A DNA stretch of 64,000 nucleotides, from assembly GCA_016906335.1 (NCBI GenBank), contig JADEYG010000003.1, forward strand, positions 1,116,001 to 1,180,000. Direction: 5' to 3'. The first letter of the stretch is position 1; each line of letters starts with the position of its first letter. Below are positions 26,628-39,853 of this stretch, one piece after another. A program made the translations under genes and the position numbers. The notes below the pieces were generated by a model. That model was not told the origin of the DNA, ran no database searches, and worked only from the letters and a program-made list of their open reading frames with translations. This DNA is from Novakomyces olei (Eukaryota; Ascomycota; Novakomycetes; Novakomycetales; Novakomycetaceae).

Positions 26628-29153
26628 TTTCTGCGGCAATGTTAGAGCTGTTTTAATTTAAAGCTGTTTTGATTTAGAGCTGTTTTGATCTTTCGGTAGT
26701 ATATATGATTGATTGTTCCACTTCTTTTGTATCCCTGATTTTTATTCTTCCCTGTTCCGTTGTAATGTGGGATGAATTATTTCTGGATAAATTATTCTGT
26801 ACGTACGAGATATACCTTTCGATGTAGTGTATGTATAAGGTTGTCGTTGTTTTAAAATTAGGGTTGAATGCGATTTTAGGTTAAATAGTGAAGAGTGGCA
26901 CAGGCACAAATATCTCGGAACCCGTTCGACGGAATGGTAACGGGCAAGTCGGATGGCAGCAGTACTCTACACGGCTTGGTGTACAGGCACGCACGGTATT
27001 TATACTCTTGCCGAGCACCCAGTAAGGAAAACAGTCACAGAAATTAGGTGTTAAAAGTAAGGAAAAAGTGAAAAAGGACCGATGGAAAGGTACTTGTGTC
27101 AAAGGGCGTGCGATTATTTTTTGGGATGCGGGGGGCCATATAGAAAGCGGAGGCGGGGTCGGAGAAATGGAGTGCGAAACCCAAAAAGGTATAGTAAGGA
27201 TTACTATATTACACAGCATTACTTGATTTATTTCCATGTTTTAGCGTATTTTTTAGAAGCATTCTGGTGCGTAGAACTCGTCGGCCCCTGGAACATCGGA
27301 TGTGATTTCTTGCAGTGTACGCGAATACACTTGCACTGTTGAATGACGTCTTTTATGTTTAGTCTCTATGCAGTCTGTATCCATATTGACGCTACTGTTG
27401 TATATTTTTATTTAGTATACAGCAAATACAGAATATAATAATCTTTTACGCAATATCTAGCTAGAGGATATTGCGTGGATGGGGCTGGCATCTCTTGGAT
27501 CGCGTTCTTGTCTACAGTAAAAATTACAATCAGCCACGGGGCCCGTAGATTTAATATGTTAATTGCACTGTTTGCTCTTCTAGACTTGAAGGGAATAGCA
27601 GTACCAATATGGGAAGATTAAACAGCAAAAGCATTTAAATAGGAAACGATGAGTCAGCTCAATCTTTATCAGGCCGTAGATGTTTCTTTTTGGTACATCA
27701 TGCCATCTGCTAATTATTTGCGTATCCTTGTGTAACAGTTAGTTTTTGAGGGTAGCTTGCACTAGCATACAGTCTCACTCTAGCTCAAATGCGTGATAGG
27801 ATCGTAGTATGTTTGCGTAATAGCAAAACGTGTCCGATTGCTCATGTGGGCATTTAATGGTAGATATGCTCTACTGGCAATGTAATTCTTGTGACAGCGA
27901 CGCGTGTGGAATGGTTTATTCCGACAGAGCTACTTACTAAGCATGCCTGCTGCAAATACTGAGCAGGCTGCTACAAATAGTGAAGCAGAACTTAAATCTG
28001 TATACATACATCAAACAGTATTAAAGTTTCATTTTTATCTTTATTTTTATAGAAGTTTCTTTTAGTTTTTAGCGCGTATCAGTAAAGTCAGAAATTTTGG
28101 GATCGACGAATTTTAGCGATAAGCAAACTAAGTTATAATCGTTTCTGACGATATTTGAACACTTATCATTGCCATTTACTCATTTAATTCACTGGTCGCA
28201 ACTACGGGACGAGTCGAGCGAGAGCACGTGGTTGGAGTCGTTGGTAGAAAGCAATTGAATTCTGTATCAGGACCTTTTACATGGCACAAACGATTTTTTA
28301 AAGAGCACATAAACCCCGACTTGGATTGTGCAGTATATCGTCCATATATTGATATGATTAAATTACTGAAGCCCTGGCCAATCAAAAGTCTCTATTGAAT
28401 CCATGCTGTCGACGATTAGATAGTAGCATGCAATACGTGTTTGAGCATTTTGCACAATAACCTTTTCACGCGAATTTATGCCAATCTGCTACTCACTGCC
28501 ATTCTCAACAAATCCATCGTCAACCCATTGAAATCAATGCCGATGGTAGCGATTTAGGTGGATAATCATGTTAATTAAACTTTCCCACTAGAGCTAAATC
28601 TGCCAATCACAGCCAAAAAGAAAAATCCCCGTAACTGCATCAATCTATTTGTTTTTTGGTGCTGCAGATATCCAAAGATTCTATCCGTTCGCGACCACAT
28701 GAGCAGGCTACGTAGACATTGGCCATAGCTTACTACTATGAAATTTGTATAAAATCAATCAGGAGTTTTTGTATCAGAAATTCCTGCCACACATGCTCCG
28801 TACAGTCCAGTCTTGTATTGATTAATAATATTATACTGCTGTAAAGTTATACTGTATGTGAAAAGAATTGATTAAATTGATTGAATAACAGCAATCGCCA
28901 TATTGATAGATTTAGCAAGATTGAATTGATTGTACCATTTATTTATTTATATTTATTTATATTTATTCATTGTATGTAAATTAGTATTGATATACTAATC
29001 ACAGTTATTGTATATTATCCTCAAATCTTTTATCATATATGCAACCATCTCGGCAAGGCAGTTTACCACCAATTTAATTGCCTTTTCTTCGCTGCTTGGC
29101 TTTCGTAACGTAGCGCGCAGTCAGCTGACTGCCTCTACTTATCACATGCTTGA
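26628..29153. other. Largest spacer of the window, no supported gene
   Basis: 2.5 kb between the divergent starts of the aldehyde dehydrogenase and KCS1. It holds a TTAGGGTT motif (26858-26865). Short open stretches on both strands near 28130-28400 have no clear start and no recognised family; they may be decayed coding sequence. No tRNA or repeat array was seen apart from TTTA repeats near 28940-28970. Confidence 0.5.
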
Positions 29154-32100
29154 ATGCAGCTTTCACCAGGATCTGCACTTCCCGCTCGAAGTGTAGAGCC
29201 CTTACAGACGGACACCAAAGATGGGCCGGCAAATTTGGCTGCAGGCGCTCCAAACTCTGCTACAACGCCGGGCGCACAAGTATCAAATAGCGTGGATGCA
29301 CTTGATTTAGCTTCGTCTAGCCGATCCTCGGCTCCCCCCATTGCTTCGAGCTCGGAAAAAGTGACAGTGGCAGATCGGGGATCCAAGACGGACTCGCTCC
29401 AGCCAATACGCCCTAATGCTCTTCCGCTCGACGGACGGTCAAGCCAGACGGATTCAAAAATTGCTTCTGATTCTTTAGCATCACCTTTTGTTCCAAACAA
29501 AATTTCAAAAAACATTGCTTCAACTTTTACTACTACAGCTACCACTACAACGAAAAAGGTATCGGCCGACAGCTCACGGCCACCAAACAAGCAGCCTATG
29601 GGACACGACGCGTACAATGAGCGGGAAAGGTTTTCACGTAAAGCTAGTCAAAGTCTGAATTTATTCAAGGACAGTAAGGCAGCCAGCTCATCGCATACTT
29701 CTACAAAAGAAAAATCAAGCGATTTCATAGCGTCTCATGCTGTCCACCATGTACGCCGGTCGACGCATCATTCTCAAGTCTCTGACGGGCACCATCACAG
29801 CCACAGCCACAGCCATCATCCTCATCATACGCATAACGCTCACTATGGCCAGCAGCATTTTGGCCAGTCTGAGCGTAATCAAAGCCAGCCTGCCAACTCG
29901 GGTCGCCGTTCCCCGAGCGTGTCTCTAAATGATACCCTCTTTTCCTCTCGTGGCAAGACCACACGCACACGCTCTGGTACGGATTCGATACTCCCACCTC
30001 CAGATTTAAAGCGCCATGGTACTCGTCACTATGAGGGTGCCTTTTCTGGATCGGAATCAGACGAAGCTCAGCTGGATGACGACACGCGGGGTCGAGCAAT
30101 GAGTGAGCAGCGGACTGGCAAAGCATTCGACCGGAAAAGTTTATCAAGCAAGAGCCGAGGCAGTATAGAAAGCGACCGTTTTTACAGCAGTAGCAGTCAT
30201 CACGGCTCAGGCCATTCAACTGACTCGGATGAATACGATCATTGTGCAGGGTCGGATGAGAACTATGAAAGCTCCGACGGTTTCGATCGTGGCCGACACG
30301 ATGAAGTAGACGAAGACGAAGAGGAAGATGACGATGATAGTGTTAATGAGATGGAATTGCTTTCTTATCCGCCTTCGACAGAGATTGTGGGCCGGACTGT
30401 GCCTGGGTCTGGAAATGCTGGATCTAGTGGAGCAAGCAGCGGTAGTTCAGCCAGTGATGGAGGAGCAAAAACTGCGATAACTACGACTACTACGACAACA
30501 GCGACTTATATTCCTCGACGGTCAGAGACGCCTTCACGAAGACTGGCTCAGCGACCATCTAGCGCTGCCCACACTTCTTCACGCACCAAAACGCCAGGAT
30601 CTGGAAGTGGAGCCTTTCAGAACAAACGACCACTCTCACCCCCACCTGCTTTGCAGCTGCCCCCACCCTCTCAGGAGATTACGCCACCTTCGCTAGTGCA
30701 AAGACCGATTTCATCGTTACAGGCTCCGCAATCGTCCACTGCAGCGCCGCCCTTCTTTGCTTCTGGGAATGTGGAAAAGGGCCAGCCGGATACTCGGTCA
30801 TTGGGGTACCCTTCGACTGCTTCTCATGCTACATACTCCTCGCAGTCCTCGGCATTTTCGTCTTCACCTTCATCATCCTCTTCTTCTGACTCGGACGTTG
30901 AGTCTTCCATCTCGTCGCAGTCCACCCGCTCCGTCTCCTCAGGTATCGCGTCAGAATTGTCTACCTTCTCACGATCTACCGCCAGAATTGGCGATGACAA
31001 CGGTAGCGCAGACCATGATAATTTATCACGCGCCTCTTCTCGACACAAGCGGGGGATTAATAAGGCGTCTACTCGATCTAAAAGCCAAAGAAAACAAAAT
31101 GATCGCGTAAAACGTCACAGTAGAGTCCCGGGTGTTGTAGAGCTAAAGTGAGTTTATATATATAATATTTATTATATTACTATTTTATTATTTATTATTT
31201 ATTATTTATTATTTATTATTTATTATTTATTATTTATTATTTATTATTTATTATTTATTATTTATTATTTATTATTTATTTACTAATGTGGCAGACCATT
31301 TGTGCATCAAGTTGGTGGGCATACGGCTTTTTTCAGGTTTAGCAAACGCGCTGTTTGCAAACCCGTCGTGCAACGGGAGAACGAGTTTTATGAGCATGTG
31401 GAAACACGGCATCCAGAGCTCTTGTCCTTTGTGCCTCGTTATATCGGGGTTTTAAACGTAACGCACAAGGAAGTTGATAGAGAAGTGCCGTCGAATGCTA
31501 TAACTCCAGAGGAGACTACACTGCGGGTTCCAACAGGCGACGGTGAACCAAATTTAGCCGCAGATCAGACTAAAATTGGCCAGCAAGAGCAAGGAGCAAG
31601 TACGCAGCTCAATGTAGCTGATGAAGAAGCCAAGCAAATACGACAATCTCAGTCCAGTCTCCCGCCTCAACGGACCCGTCCACGAAGCAGCGATGGCCCT
31701 GTCGGTCGGACAGCAGCATCCTCGCCGAGAAACGGTCGGGAATCGACTCCCATGTCGATGCCACTTCCTGAAGTCTCCTTTGAACAAAACAAACATATAT
31801 TCCCACATTGGATGCTTGCAGACGACGGCAACAGGTTACACCGTCGTCGAAGGCCGTCCAAGCCAGCGCTTGAAGAGAGCACTCCGACTGCCAGATCACC
31901 GTCGCCTAGCGTAATCAATGTCTCCAACGCTAATAGTCCCAATGCTAATGCACACATGATGGAAAATCCTCAAAATACCCCCGATAATGCGACAGAAACG
32001 ACGGGCAACAGCCCCATAAGCAGTGGCAACGTTTCGTGGGGGGCAACGCTGGTCAACAGAAAGCTGCAGGAACAAGTTTTGCGTGAAGTGTTTGCTCCAC

Positions 32101-34109
32101 GACGATCTTCCGATAGGCAAGTCAGGAGACGTCAGCGGAGATCACGTTTCCAATCAGAACAACCGCGGTCCCCTGCGGCACGGGAAAATGATGATAACAA
32201 TGAAAAGGGAACTGATGTACCAGCATCAGCAGCAATCCCTTTTAAAAGCACAAACAGGAGCAGCGACTTGTTAGACAGAGCTCACCCGCTTTACAGTCGA
32301 CAGGACAGACACCACGGAGGCAGTTTTCGTGGAGAGAATGAAGAAGATTATGACGATGAAGACGACGACGACGATGAAGAAGAGGAGGAGTATGGAGGTC
32401 ATCGCCAAAAGTCTGCTTCATCACATCCAAACTCTTACTCTGGGGCGTTTGACAGTCATCGGCTCGGCTCTTCTGTGGAAACGCTGAGAGCCTCTTCGCA
32501 GAGACGAGCAGGGCAGTTTGAAGGCGAGTTTGCTGACGAAGAAGAAGAAGCGAGCAGTCGTCGACCGAGCTCAGTTTCGAGGCGAGGGCTGCGGCAAAGC
32601 TACCTGCACAGGTCAACATCGGCTGGAGTCCTAACGTCGAGGTCTTTGAGTAGCCATTCACACGATCACGGGGCCCAAGGGGACGCGTCGGGCGATGAGG
32701 GTGTAGCTGTCGGTGGCGGCCAAGAAGAAGATGATGAAAATGGACAAGAGGACGCACAAAAAGCAGTCCAAGACGAAAGAGACGATGACGTGTTCCATAT
32801 GGACGACAGTTTCCGTGTCTGCGAACCTTCAATCAGAGATCAAGTGCTGCCTAAAACGAAGCCTGTGCAAGAGTCGGGTGAGAAGATAAGCTGGGCCGAA
32901 AGATGTATGGAACGTGCGCTTAAAACCGGTCAGTCTGACCATAAATCCGGAGGAGCAGCTATGAATTCTACTGCGGGCGACACTAAAGCAGCAGACAGTA
33001 GCGGTATTGGCGGTACGCAAACGACAATGCTGAGTGACGGTGGAGTAGTCCGAACGCGTATTGAACGGTTCATTCTTATTGAGGATTTAACCAGTGGAAT
33101 GCGTAACCCCTGTGTGCTTGATCTCAAGATGGGAACAAGGCAATACGGCGTTAATGCGACGGATAAGAAACGGGCTTCTCAGCGTCGGAAGTGTGCAATG
33201 ACAACTTCACGCTCCCTCGGCGTCCGAATTTGCGGTATGCAAGTGTGGAACAGGAAGGAGGAACGGTATATATTTGAAGACAAGTATAAGGGTCGGGATA
33301 TTAAAGCCGGAGCAGAGTTCCAGGATGCTCTTATGCGGTTTCTGTTCACTGGCCTGACCTTCCAGAATGGTGAAAAGCGGTACCTCGTCAACTATATTCC
33401 TCAAATCCTTAATAAATTATTGGAACTAGAGCATATAATCTACAGCTTAAAGGGCTACCGCTTTTACGCGTCTAGTCTACTCTTCTTGTACGACGGAGAA
33501 GGCGAGCCTGCAGTGCCTTTTTACTCAAAACCTCGACGTCGGCACCGTCACAGTTCTGTTTCCCGTCAGCAAGACATCCGTCATCATCATGACCACAAAC
33601 ACCATGACCACAAACATCACCATCACCATCGTCAAAAAAGCCATTGCCTTGATTGCAACGAAACGAATGAACGGGGCAATCATATTGACATAAAAATTGT
33701 CGATTTTGCACATACAGTTATGGGTGAAGACGCGTTGCCGCCAGACACGCCCTGCCCTCCTCAGCACCCAGACACGGCTGATTTTGGGTACCTGCAAGGC
33801 CTGAGATCACTAAGGCTCTATTTTAAACGGATCTGGAACGAGCACAAGAACGATGAGCTGCGGTACGGCAGTGAGGGAGGACTTGGAAGTGGAAATAATA
33901 GCAGTGGAAGAACTGGGCCTGGTAGCACGAGTTCTGGAAGCAACACGAGCACAGTCACGGGGGCTGGTGGAACCGGAGGAAGAGGCAATAGTGGCCGAGA
34001 GTTTGGGTACGGGGAGGAGAGTTCTTACTGGGATACCATGGGCGAGTGCTGGAACTCTGTCCCGCTATCCCCGGAACTAAGTATTAGTTCTGATGAGGTT
34101 TCCACGTGA
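29154..34109 (+). CDS. KCS1: Inositol hexakisphosphate kinase Kcs1
   Basis: Makes 5-pyrophosphate inositols (5-InsP7) from InsP6 and ATP; these signal phosphate and energy status. There are two exons, 29154-31147 and 31295-34109, giving 1602 residues. The splice restores [17 protein letters not shown], the conserved start of the kinase-associated region. The catalytic part shows the PxxxDxKxG signature in [14 protein letters not shown] near residue 1272, then [12 protein letters not shown] and [12 protein letters not shown] His-rich insert ([16 protein letters not shown]) separates the last two motifs. The long N-terminal half is Ser-rich with acidic tracts, as in fungal Kcs1. The 147-nt intron is mostly a 7-bp TTATTTA repeat but keeps CTAATGTGGCAG at its end. 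The start ATG follows an in-frame stop; an upstream non-coding exon cannot be ruled out. Confidence 0.92.
31168..31282. repeat. 7-bp TTATTTA repeat in KCS1 intron
   Basis: About 15 tandem copies of TTATTTA fill most of the 147-nt intron of KCS1, leaving only the splice sites unique. Confidence 0.9.
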
Positions 34110-35476
34110 TAGCGAAAAATAATTGCGAGGTATTATAATTATCGGGAAATATGATTACCTGAGATTATTGATCAATCAAAAGTTGGCAATGTATCATCAT
34201 CCAATGAAAGAGACGTCTGACCGAATCTCTTCGCGCGGGCACTATCATTTTCGTTACAAGGCCTTTTGCAACAACGTAATGGCAAATTGGTTGCTTTGTC
34301 TACGTTCAAAGACATTAAATGCTTTTATTTATTCGTCTATGAACTAGCATTGTTGATTATCAAGCTTGTTTTTGGAGTTTTGGAGATAAACACTTTCCCC
34401 TTTCTTTTTCGATTTTTTGACAATATCATTCATAGTTTTTTATTATTTGCTTGTTATTTGCTTTTTTCTTTTTCTTTTATTTCTGATTTGTGAATATAGG
34501 CGAGTGGACAAGAGACTTTGTTGCGTTGGTCTTTTTGCTTGATTGCTAATAGATGTGTAATATACTTTTATTCTATTTTGCTTGGAGAGTCATCCATTGG
34601 CCGCTTGTAATAGACTACTCTACCTTGGTTTTGAAAACTTACGGAGATGCAAGAATCTGTGGCATGGCGCGCTGGCTGTATTGCCAGCGCAAAAAATCCA
34701 GACCAGGCTTCTCGTCGCCTGGAGCGACGGGCGTAAGCTTTTCCTCCGGATCATGGAATCGTATAAAGTTGCGCACAACCCTGTAAGCAACGTACCGTAC
34801 CGGTGTACAAAGCTTGAACCTGACGAATAGCTCATAGAACGTACAAAGTCTTGCCAAAATATACAATAAAATTGTAAGGAAATAAGCGGAGGATAGCTGG
34901 TAGTGTTTGAGGATGAGAAATTAAGCTTATAAAGTGGCAGAGTAAAGGACAAAAGATGAATGGCTGGCGGAAAAATGATTACAAAAAGCTGTGTGATTGT
35001 GCGATCAAACAGTTGTGCAATCGTCAATTTAAAGCAAGTGCATAGTAGTATGAAAAATTAGAGTTAGTTGGTAGTTGCAACGACTATACAAAGGCAACCT
35101 GACAATAACCCCTGGCAATATAACCCTGACTATTGATATAGCGGACTGCGTTGCCCTTGAGGACAGATTGATACTATTCCGAACTCAAGCGATCAACGAG
35201 GCAATGTTAATTTGAAGGATATAACGAACAAAGAGAGTAGCAAGCAAGGATACTAACGAGCAAGTAGAGTAGCGAATAGGAAGGATAACGAACAGAGAGA
35301 ATCAGCCTGCCATTAGTGGGACAAGCCTTCAAAGTCGTAGGAAAGGAACTGTACAAAGCACTTGGAATCTTTCAGCAGCTTGAGAAAGGGTAATTAAACA
35401 AGATAAAAGGACTGGACCGAGGAGAAATCGCCGCTAAATACGAAAACAGCCGAAAACAAATTGCATCTTAATTTCC
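34110..35476. other. Convergent spacer KCS1/orphan ORF
   Basis: 1.37 kb with no supported gene. Short ORFs at 34553-34830 (+) and 34620-35027 (-) overlap each other and look like chance. The rest is AT-rich. Confidence 0.5.
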
Positions 35477-36271
35477 TTAAATTTGCGCTTTAAACTGCAA
35501 AAACTGCTGAAACTCTTGGCGTGAAAGACGTAGCACTACCTCGTTCGTGTTTGAATGGCTATGATCCTCCCGATTCTCAATCATACTCGGTTCCGTACCC
35601 GCCAAAGAATGCCTTTGCAAATACTGTTTCAATCGAGACTGGTGTGGAAGCTGTTCAATCCGACTAGACGTTTTTGGCAGTTTTTGTTGTATAGACTGTT
35701 GTTTTGTGCCAGAAAGTAAACCTTTGCCCTGCGACACTTTTTCCTCTTGAAAGCAGCTTGATCCTGGCAGAGTCTTGTACTCAGCATAACCGTTTCGAAT
35801 ATCCAACAGCCCGATTTCATTCTCCAGAACTAGTGTCTTTTCCGAGTATTTAAGAGGCCGATCATTCTGCCTTTTTTTCTTTTGGCACTGATCGTTTGCC
35901 GTTGTTTGCGATTCAATTGCAGCTGAGCTTGCACTGGCTTTGCTCACTTTATATCCAGCAGCCACCCAGTCGGCACTTATAGTCTTTGCAAACGACTGAT
36001 GAGCCTTACTCATTGCCTTTGGAGCCCATTTGGAGGCCTCCAATCCATTAGATTTTTTTGCAACAAGAGTACTGTCCTCCTTTGCCCGACACGGTCTTGA
36101 TGGAAAGGCAGCAGAGGCCTGCTTGTGACTTGCGATCCCATACCGATCCAAAGTTCCCCAGAAAGGTGTGTTTGGACCAGGATTCAGAGCCTTGCAAGCC
36201 ATTGACTTTAAGTCTTGAGTTGTATATTTTTTTCTGTCAATGCAAACAGCTGTATCCGGAGCAGAAGACAT
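35477..36271 (-). CDS. Orphan basic protein, unknown function
   Basis: I do not recognise this protein. An open frame of 264 residues runs from the ATG at 36271 (MSSAPDTAVCIDRK) to 35477. It is Lys/Ser/Gln-rich, with motifs such as NPGPNTPFWGTLDRYG near the N-terminus and LRLSRQEFQQFLQFKAQI at the very end, the latter a likely amphipathic helix. No membrane segment or signal peptide is visible. Codon third positions are mixed, and the reverse strand is broken by stops, which favours a real gene. It lies between the 3' end of KCS1 and the divergent MAK5. A missing upstream exon is possible. Confidence 0.55.
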   Translation of the reverse strand: MSSAPDTAVCIDRKKYTTQDLKSMACKALNPGPNTPFWGTLDRYGIASHKQASAAFPSRPCRAKEDSTLVAKKSNGLEASKWAPKAMSKAHQSFAKTISADWVAAGYKVSKASASSAAIESQTTANDQCQKKKRQNDRPLKYSEKTLVLENEIGLLDIRNGYAEYKTLPGSSCFQEEKVSQGKGLLSGTKQQSIQQKLPKTSSRIEQLPHQSRLKQYLQRHSLAGTEPSMIENREDHSHSNTNEVVLRLSRQEFQQFLQFKAQI

Positions 36272-37399
36272 CTTTTGACCAGGTGCTTGTGAGATCCGCT
36301 TCACAAGCTTTTATGATATCAAATCTAGATTTGAATCGAATTTCTTTTATTTTATTTATTTCGAACCGACTGCCAGTTTTGTCCCTGAGAAAAAGCGGAG
36401 AGTGGGGATAGGGGGAAAGCAAGCTTTCGAGCTACAGCGAAATTTTATTTATTTCGGACTTGCAAGAATGGTAGCAAGCAGCAAAAGTACAGTAATATTG
36501 ATTAAACAGACAGCCAATAAATGACAAATACATGGCAAAACAAGCAAAAGGTTATGTACAAAAGATAGAGCTACAAAGCTGAACGAACGGTTTCAATACT
36601 GTTGATACTGATGCGCGAAACCAATGGAAAGATATCAAAGCGAGATTTCATATAAGGGTATAAGCCAATGGCCAAATATTTAATCGCCTCCACGTTTATT
36701 TAATGCCATTTTTTCCTATTCACCAAGGGCACGTTTAAGACGAATGCAAAGGGAATAAATGCAACGGGAATAGTTACAAAAAAAATAAGAGCCAATAGCC
36801 AGAAACCGGCAGAGCTGGATTTTCATAGCTCTGACATAATTGTTCGAGACAAAAGCTGAAAGCAGAGCCAGAAACTATATTTCAATCCTTTGGTTCAGCG
36901 TATCATCAAAACGCAACAATGCAGCTTCAAACACAAGAGCAATCATCAAGCAAACAGCATCGTGACCTTGTTTAGCTTAAAAGGGTCGAAAAAAATTTAA
37001 CAAGAATATCTTGCCATCAAAATAGACGAGACATTAAAAGACAATTTGCCTGGACGAACGGTCTTGTCCGTGTCCCTTTCAATATTGCTACGTGGAAGAT
37101 ATAGATCGCGTACACATATTGGAAGCTCCAAAGTACGCGATAGCGAGAAGTATAGATATATATGAACTGAAATTATATGCAGTGAACATACAAAATAAAA
37201 TAAATCTGAATAGAATAAATCTGAATAAAATACATCGAATTTTTAAAAAGCGAAGTGACATCAAATTAACATATTAAACCAAGCTTAAACCGATAAGCCA
37301 ATCTCGACAACTGAAAAAGATTAAGTCAGAAAGAAAAAATATAGAAAACTAAAACACAAAGACCGATTGCCACAGTTTTACGGTGACGACTTGCACGAC
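36272..37399. other. Divergent spacer orphan ORF/MAK5
   Basis: 1.1 kb, AT-rich, no recognised gene. An upstream exon for MAK5 could lie here, because its frame stays open back to 37325, but I could not identify one. Confidence 0.45.
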
Positions 37400-39508
37400 A
37401 TGCCGTCAGCAATTTTAGATGCGCGGCAAAGACGGCCTCCAAAACAAGGCTTTAAGGATTATGTCCCTCAGTCAGAACTAGACGAGGCCTTGCGGCAAAA
37501 AGATGTCAGTAATGTGCCTCGTAAAAAGCGAAAAACGTCTTCCGTTGAAAACGATTTGGAATGGCACGAAGTTGATATGCCTGATTTTATGGGCCACGAT
37601 ATGGAGGGATTCATGGGGTTAGAAGAAGTGAAAGGCGTGGATGTAGAGTATGAAAACGCTGGCAGTGCTCGTATCATACGATACAAGGTAAGAAGAATGC
37701 GCGTTTGTAGAATTACATTAAAATTGCAGAAAGTACCAGTCGGCGCACAAACCGGTTCGGTCAGTGACGGAGCTCAATCGCAAAAGAAAAGAATTAAATC
37801 AAAAGGCCAAGAGAAGCATGAAAAGGCCGGAACAGTTAAAAGCAAGGAACAAGCCAAAAATAAAGGCAGTCCAGCGGATGCGAAAGAGGCTGATCAACTC
37901 AATAAAAATGGAGCCGCAGCTAAATCCAGCAAGGAGCAAAAGCCGACTTCATCTTTTGACAAAACGATTGCCTTGAAGCAGTCTGGTAGCGGCGAAAATC
38001 CGTTTGCAGGTCTATCGGCCATGGATGATATTGATCTACCCGCCTGGGCAGATTTCAAACTATCCGTGCAAGTGCTCTCTGCTCTCAGTGAGATGGGATT
38101 CGAGTCGCCGACGCCGATTCAAAGCATGGCTATACCTGAAATCATGCAAGAATCTGATATAGTGGGCAAAGCAGCCACTGGCTCAGGCAAGACTCTGGCT
38201 TTCGGTATTCCTTTGGTGGAAAAACTATTAAAAGTCAGGGGCGAACAGAGCGGTCAGACCCGTACGATTTTCGCGCTTGTGCTGGCACCGACTCGGGAAC
38301 TGGCAAAGCAAATCCAGCAGCACATAAGTGCAGTTGCTCAAAATACAGACATCTCTATAATGACTGCCACTGGTGGACTGGCCATCGAAAAGCAAAAAAG
38401 AATCCTGGCACAAGCACCAGACATTGTAGTGGCAACGCCAGGCCGGCTGTGGGAGCTGGCTTCCTCGGGCCAAGGCACGCTTGAGATGCTTCAGGGCATA
38501 AGGTACCTTGTCTTAGACGAAGCAGATAGATTGCTGCAAAAGGGCCATTTCGACGAAATAAAGGAACTCGTCGGTGCTCTCAAGCATTCAACTGCATCGC
38601 AAAGAAAAGCACGTCAAACAATAGTTTTTTCAGCAACATTCTCAGAACATCTTCAGGTTAATTTACACAAGAATCGTGCTGCTCTCAGGGACAAATCCAT
38701 CGACGGCCCTGCGTCTGATGCGCTGAGCATGCTACTTAAACAACTGGATTTTAGGCGTGACCCTCTTTTCCTCGATGCTGATCCGGACAAGGCAGTAGCA
38801 TCGCGGGTCCACGAGGCCATAATTGAATGTGAAAAACGGGAAAAGGATTTGATTTTGTACTATTTTTTGCTACGCTTCCGTGCTAGAACTCTAGTATTTT
38901 GCAATAATGTGGATGATGCGAAAAGACTGTCTCCCTTGCTCACAAATTTAGGGCTCCCTGCTTACGCTTTGCATGCCCAATTAATTCAGAAAAAGCGATT
39001 ACAAACATTGGAAAAGTTTCGTAAGGAAAACGCTATCGTTGTTGCTACAGACGTGGCTGCTCGTGGACTGGATATTCCGCAAATTGACCATGTTGTTCAT
39101 TACAATGTACCCCATACGTCGGACGTCTACGTACACAGATCTGGCCGTACTGCCCGTGGATCTAATCAGGGGGTGTCCTTACTCATGATTGCCCCAAATG
39201 AACAGGCTAACTTCAAACGAATGCTGGCAAAATTGAAGAAAACATTGAACGATTTTTCGCATTTCACAGTGGACACTCAGCTCTCTGATCAACTGCGGCC
39301 TCGTGTTCGACTAGCAAAGAGTATCGTGGAGGCCACTCGGGATTCGGGCAAACGTGGGCGTGAAGAACGGTGGGTTAAGGAGTTTGCTGACGATTTGGGT
39401 GTTGACCTTGACGAGGTTAATCTTGAAGAGTATGCCGAATGATTTATTTGTTTATTTAAATTTTAATCTTGTTGTTCGCTTCAATTTCATTTCGACTCTG
39501 TTTTCTTT

Positions 39509-39543
<35 letters not shown>

Positions 39544-39853
39544 ATTATTTTCATTTAGTCTTCGAATCGTGCCTTGCTTTGCATCTGTTGCGCTCCCTTT
39601 ACTCACTTTTAGCCCCCGCAAGAAAAAGCCAAGCACAAATACCCCTCCTACGAACTCGGCACAATTAGGAATATGGCAATCAGAGCTTTCGCGATTGCTA
39701 AAGCAGCCGATAAGATCGCGATTCAGTGCCAAGTACTTGACTAGTGGTGCGACAAACATGGCTCAGGCTTTATTAGAAGGTCGCAGTCACGAGAATTTTC
39801 TGGGATCAGATCGGGCATCTGCGCTAGAAAGCTTGGGACGCAAGAAGCAATAG
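37400..39853 (+). CDS. MAK5: DEAD-box RNA helicase Mak5/DDX24
   Basis: Nucleolar RNA helicase needed for 60S ribosome assembly. The main exon runs from the ATG at 37400 to 39429, and a last exon 39613-39853 supplies the conserved tail (LLKQPIRSRFSAKYLTSG, FLGSDRASALESLGRKK). The join over 183 nt keeps phase and removes a premature stop. Within the first exon, 37688-37729 is a possible 42-nt intron (GTAAGA...TTGCAG) that is stop-free and a multiple of three; protein is 742 residues if it is removed, 756 if kept. Helicase motifs are ATGSGKT, PTRELA, TPGRLWE, LDEADR, FSATFS and HRSGRTARG. The N-terminal WHEVDMPDFMGHDMEGFMGLEEV matches the Mak5 family. The downstream intron carries a pure T tract of about 33 nt. 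Confidence 0.9.
39510..39542. repeat. Poly-T tract in MAK5 last intron
   Basis: Uninterrupted run of about 33 T inside the 183-nt intron, about 70 nt before the acceptor, well upstream of the branch-like CTCAC. Confidence 0.95.

Noticed and set aside
28130-28400. Open stretches on both strands in the 2.5-kb spacer, one with a faint chromodomain-like look
   Set aside because: No start, no splice model, and similarity too weak to name a family or call an element.
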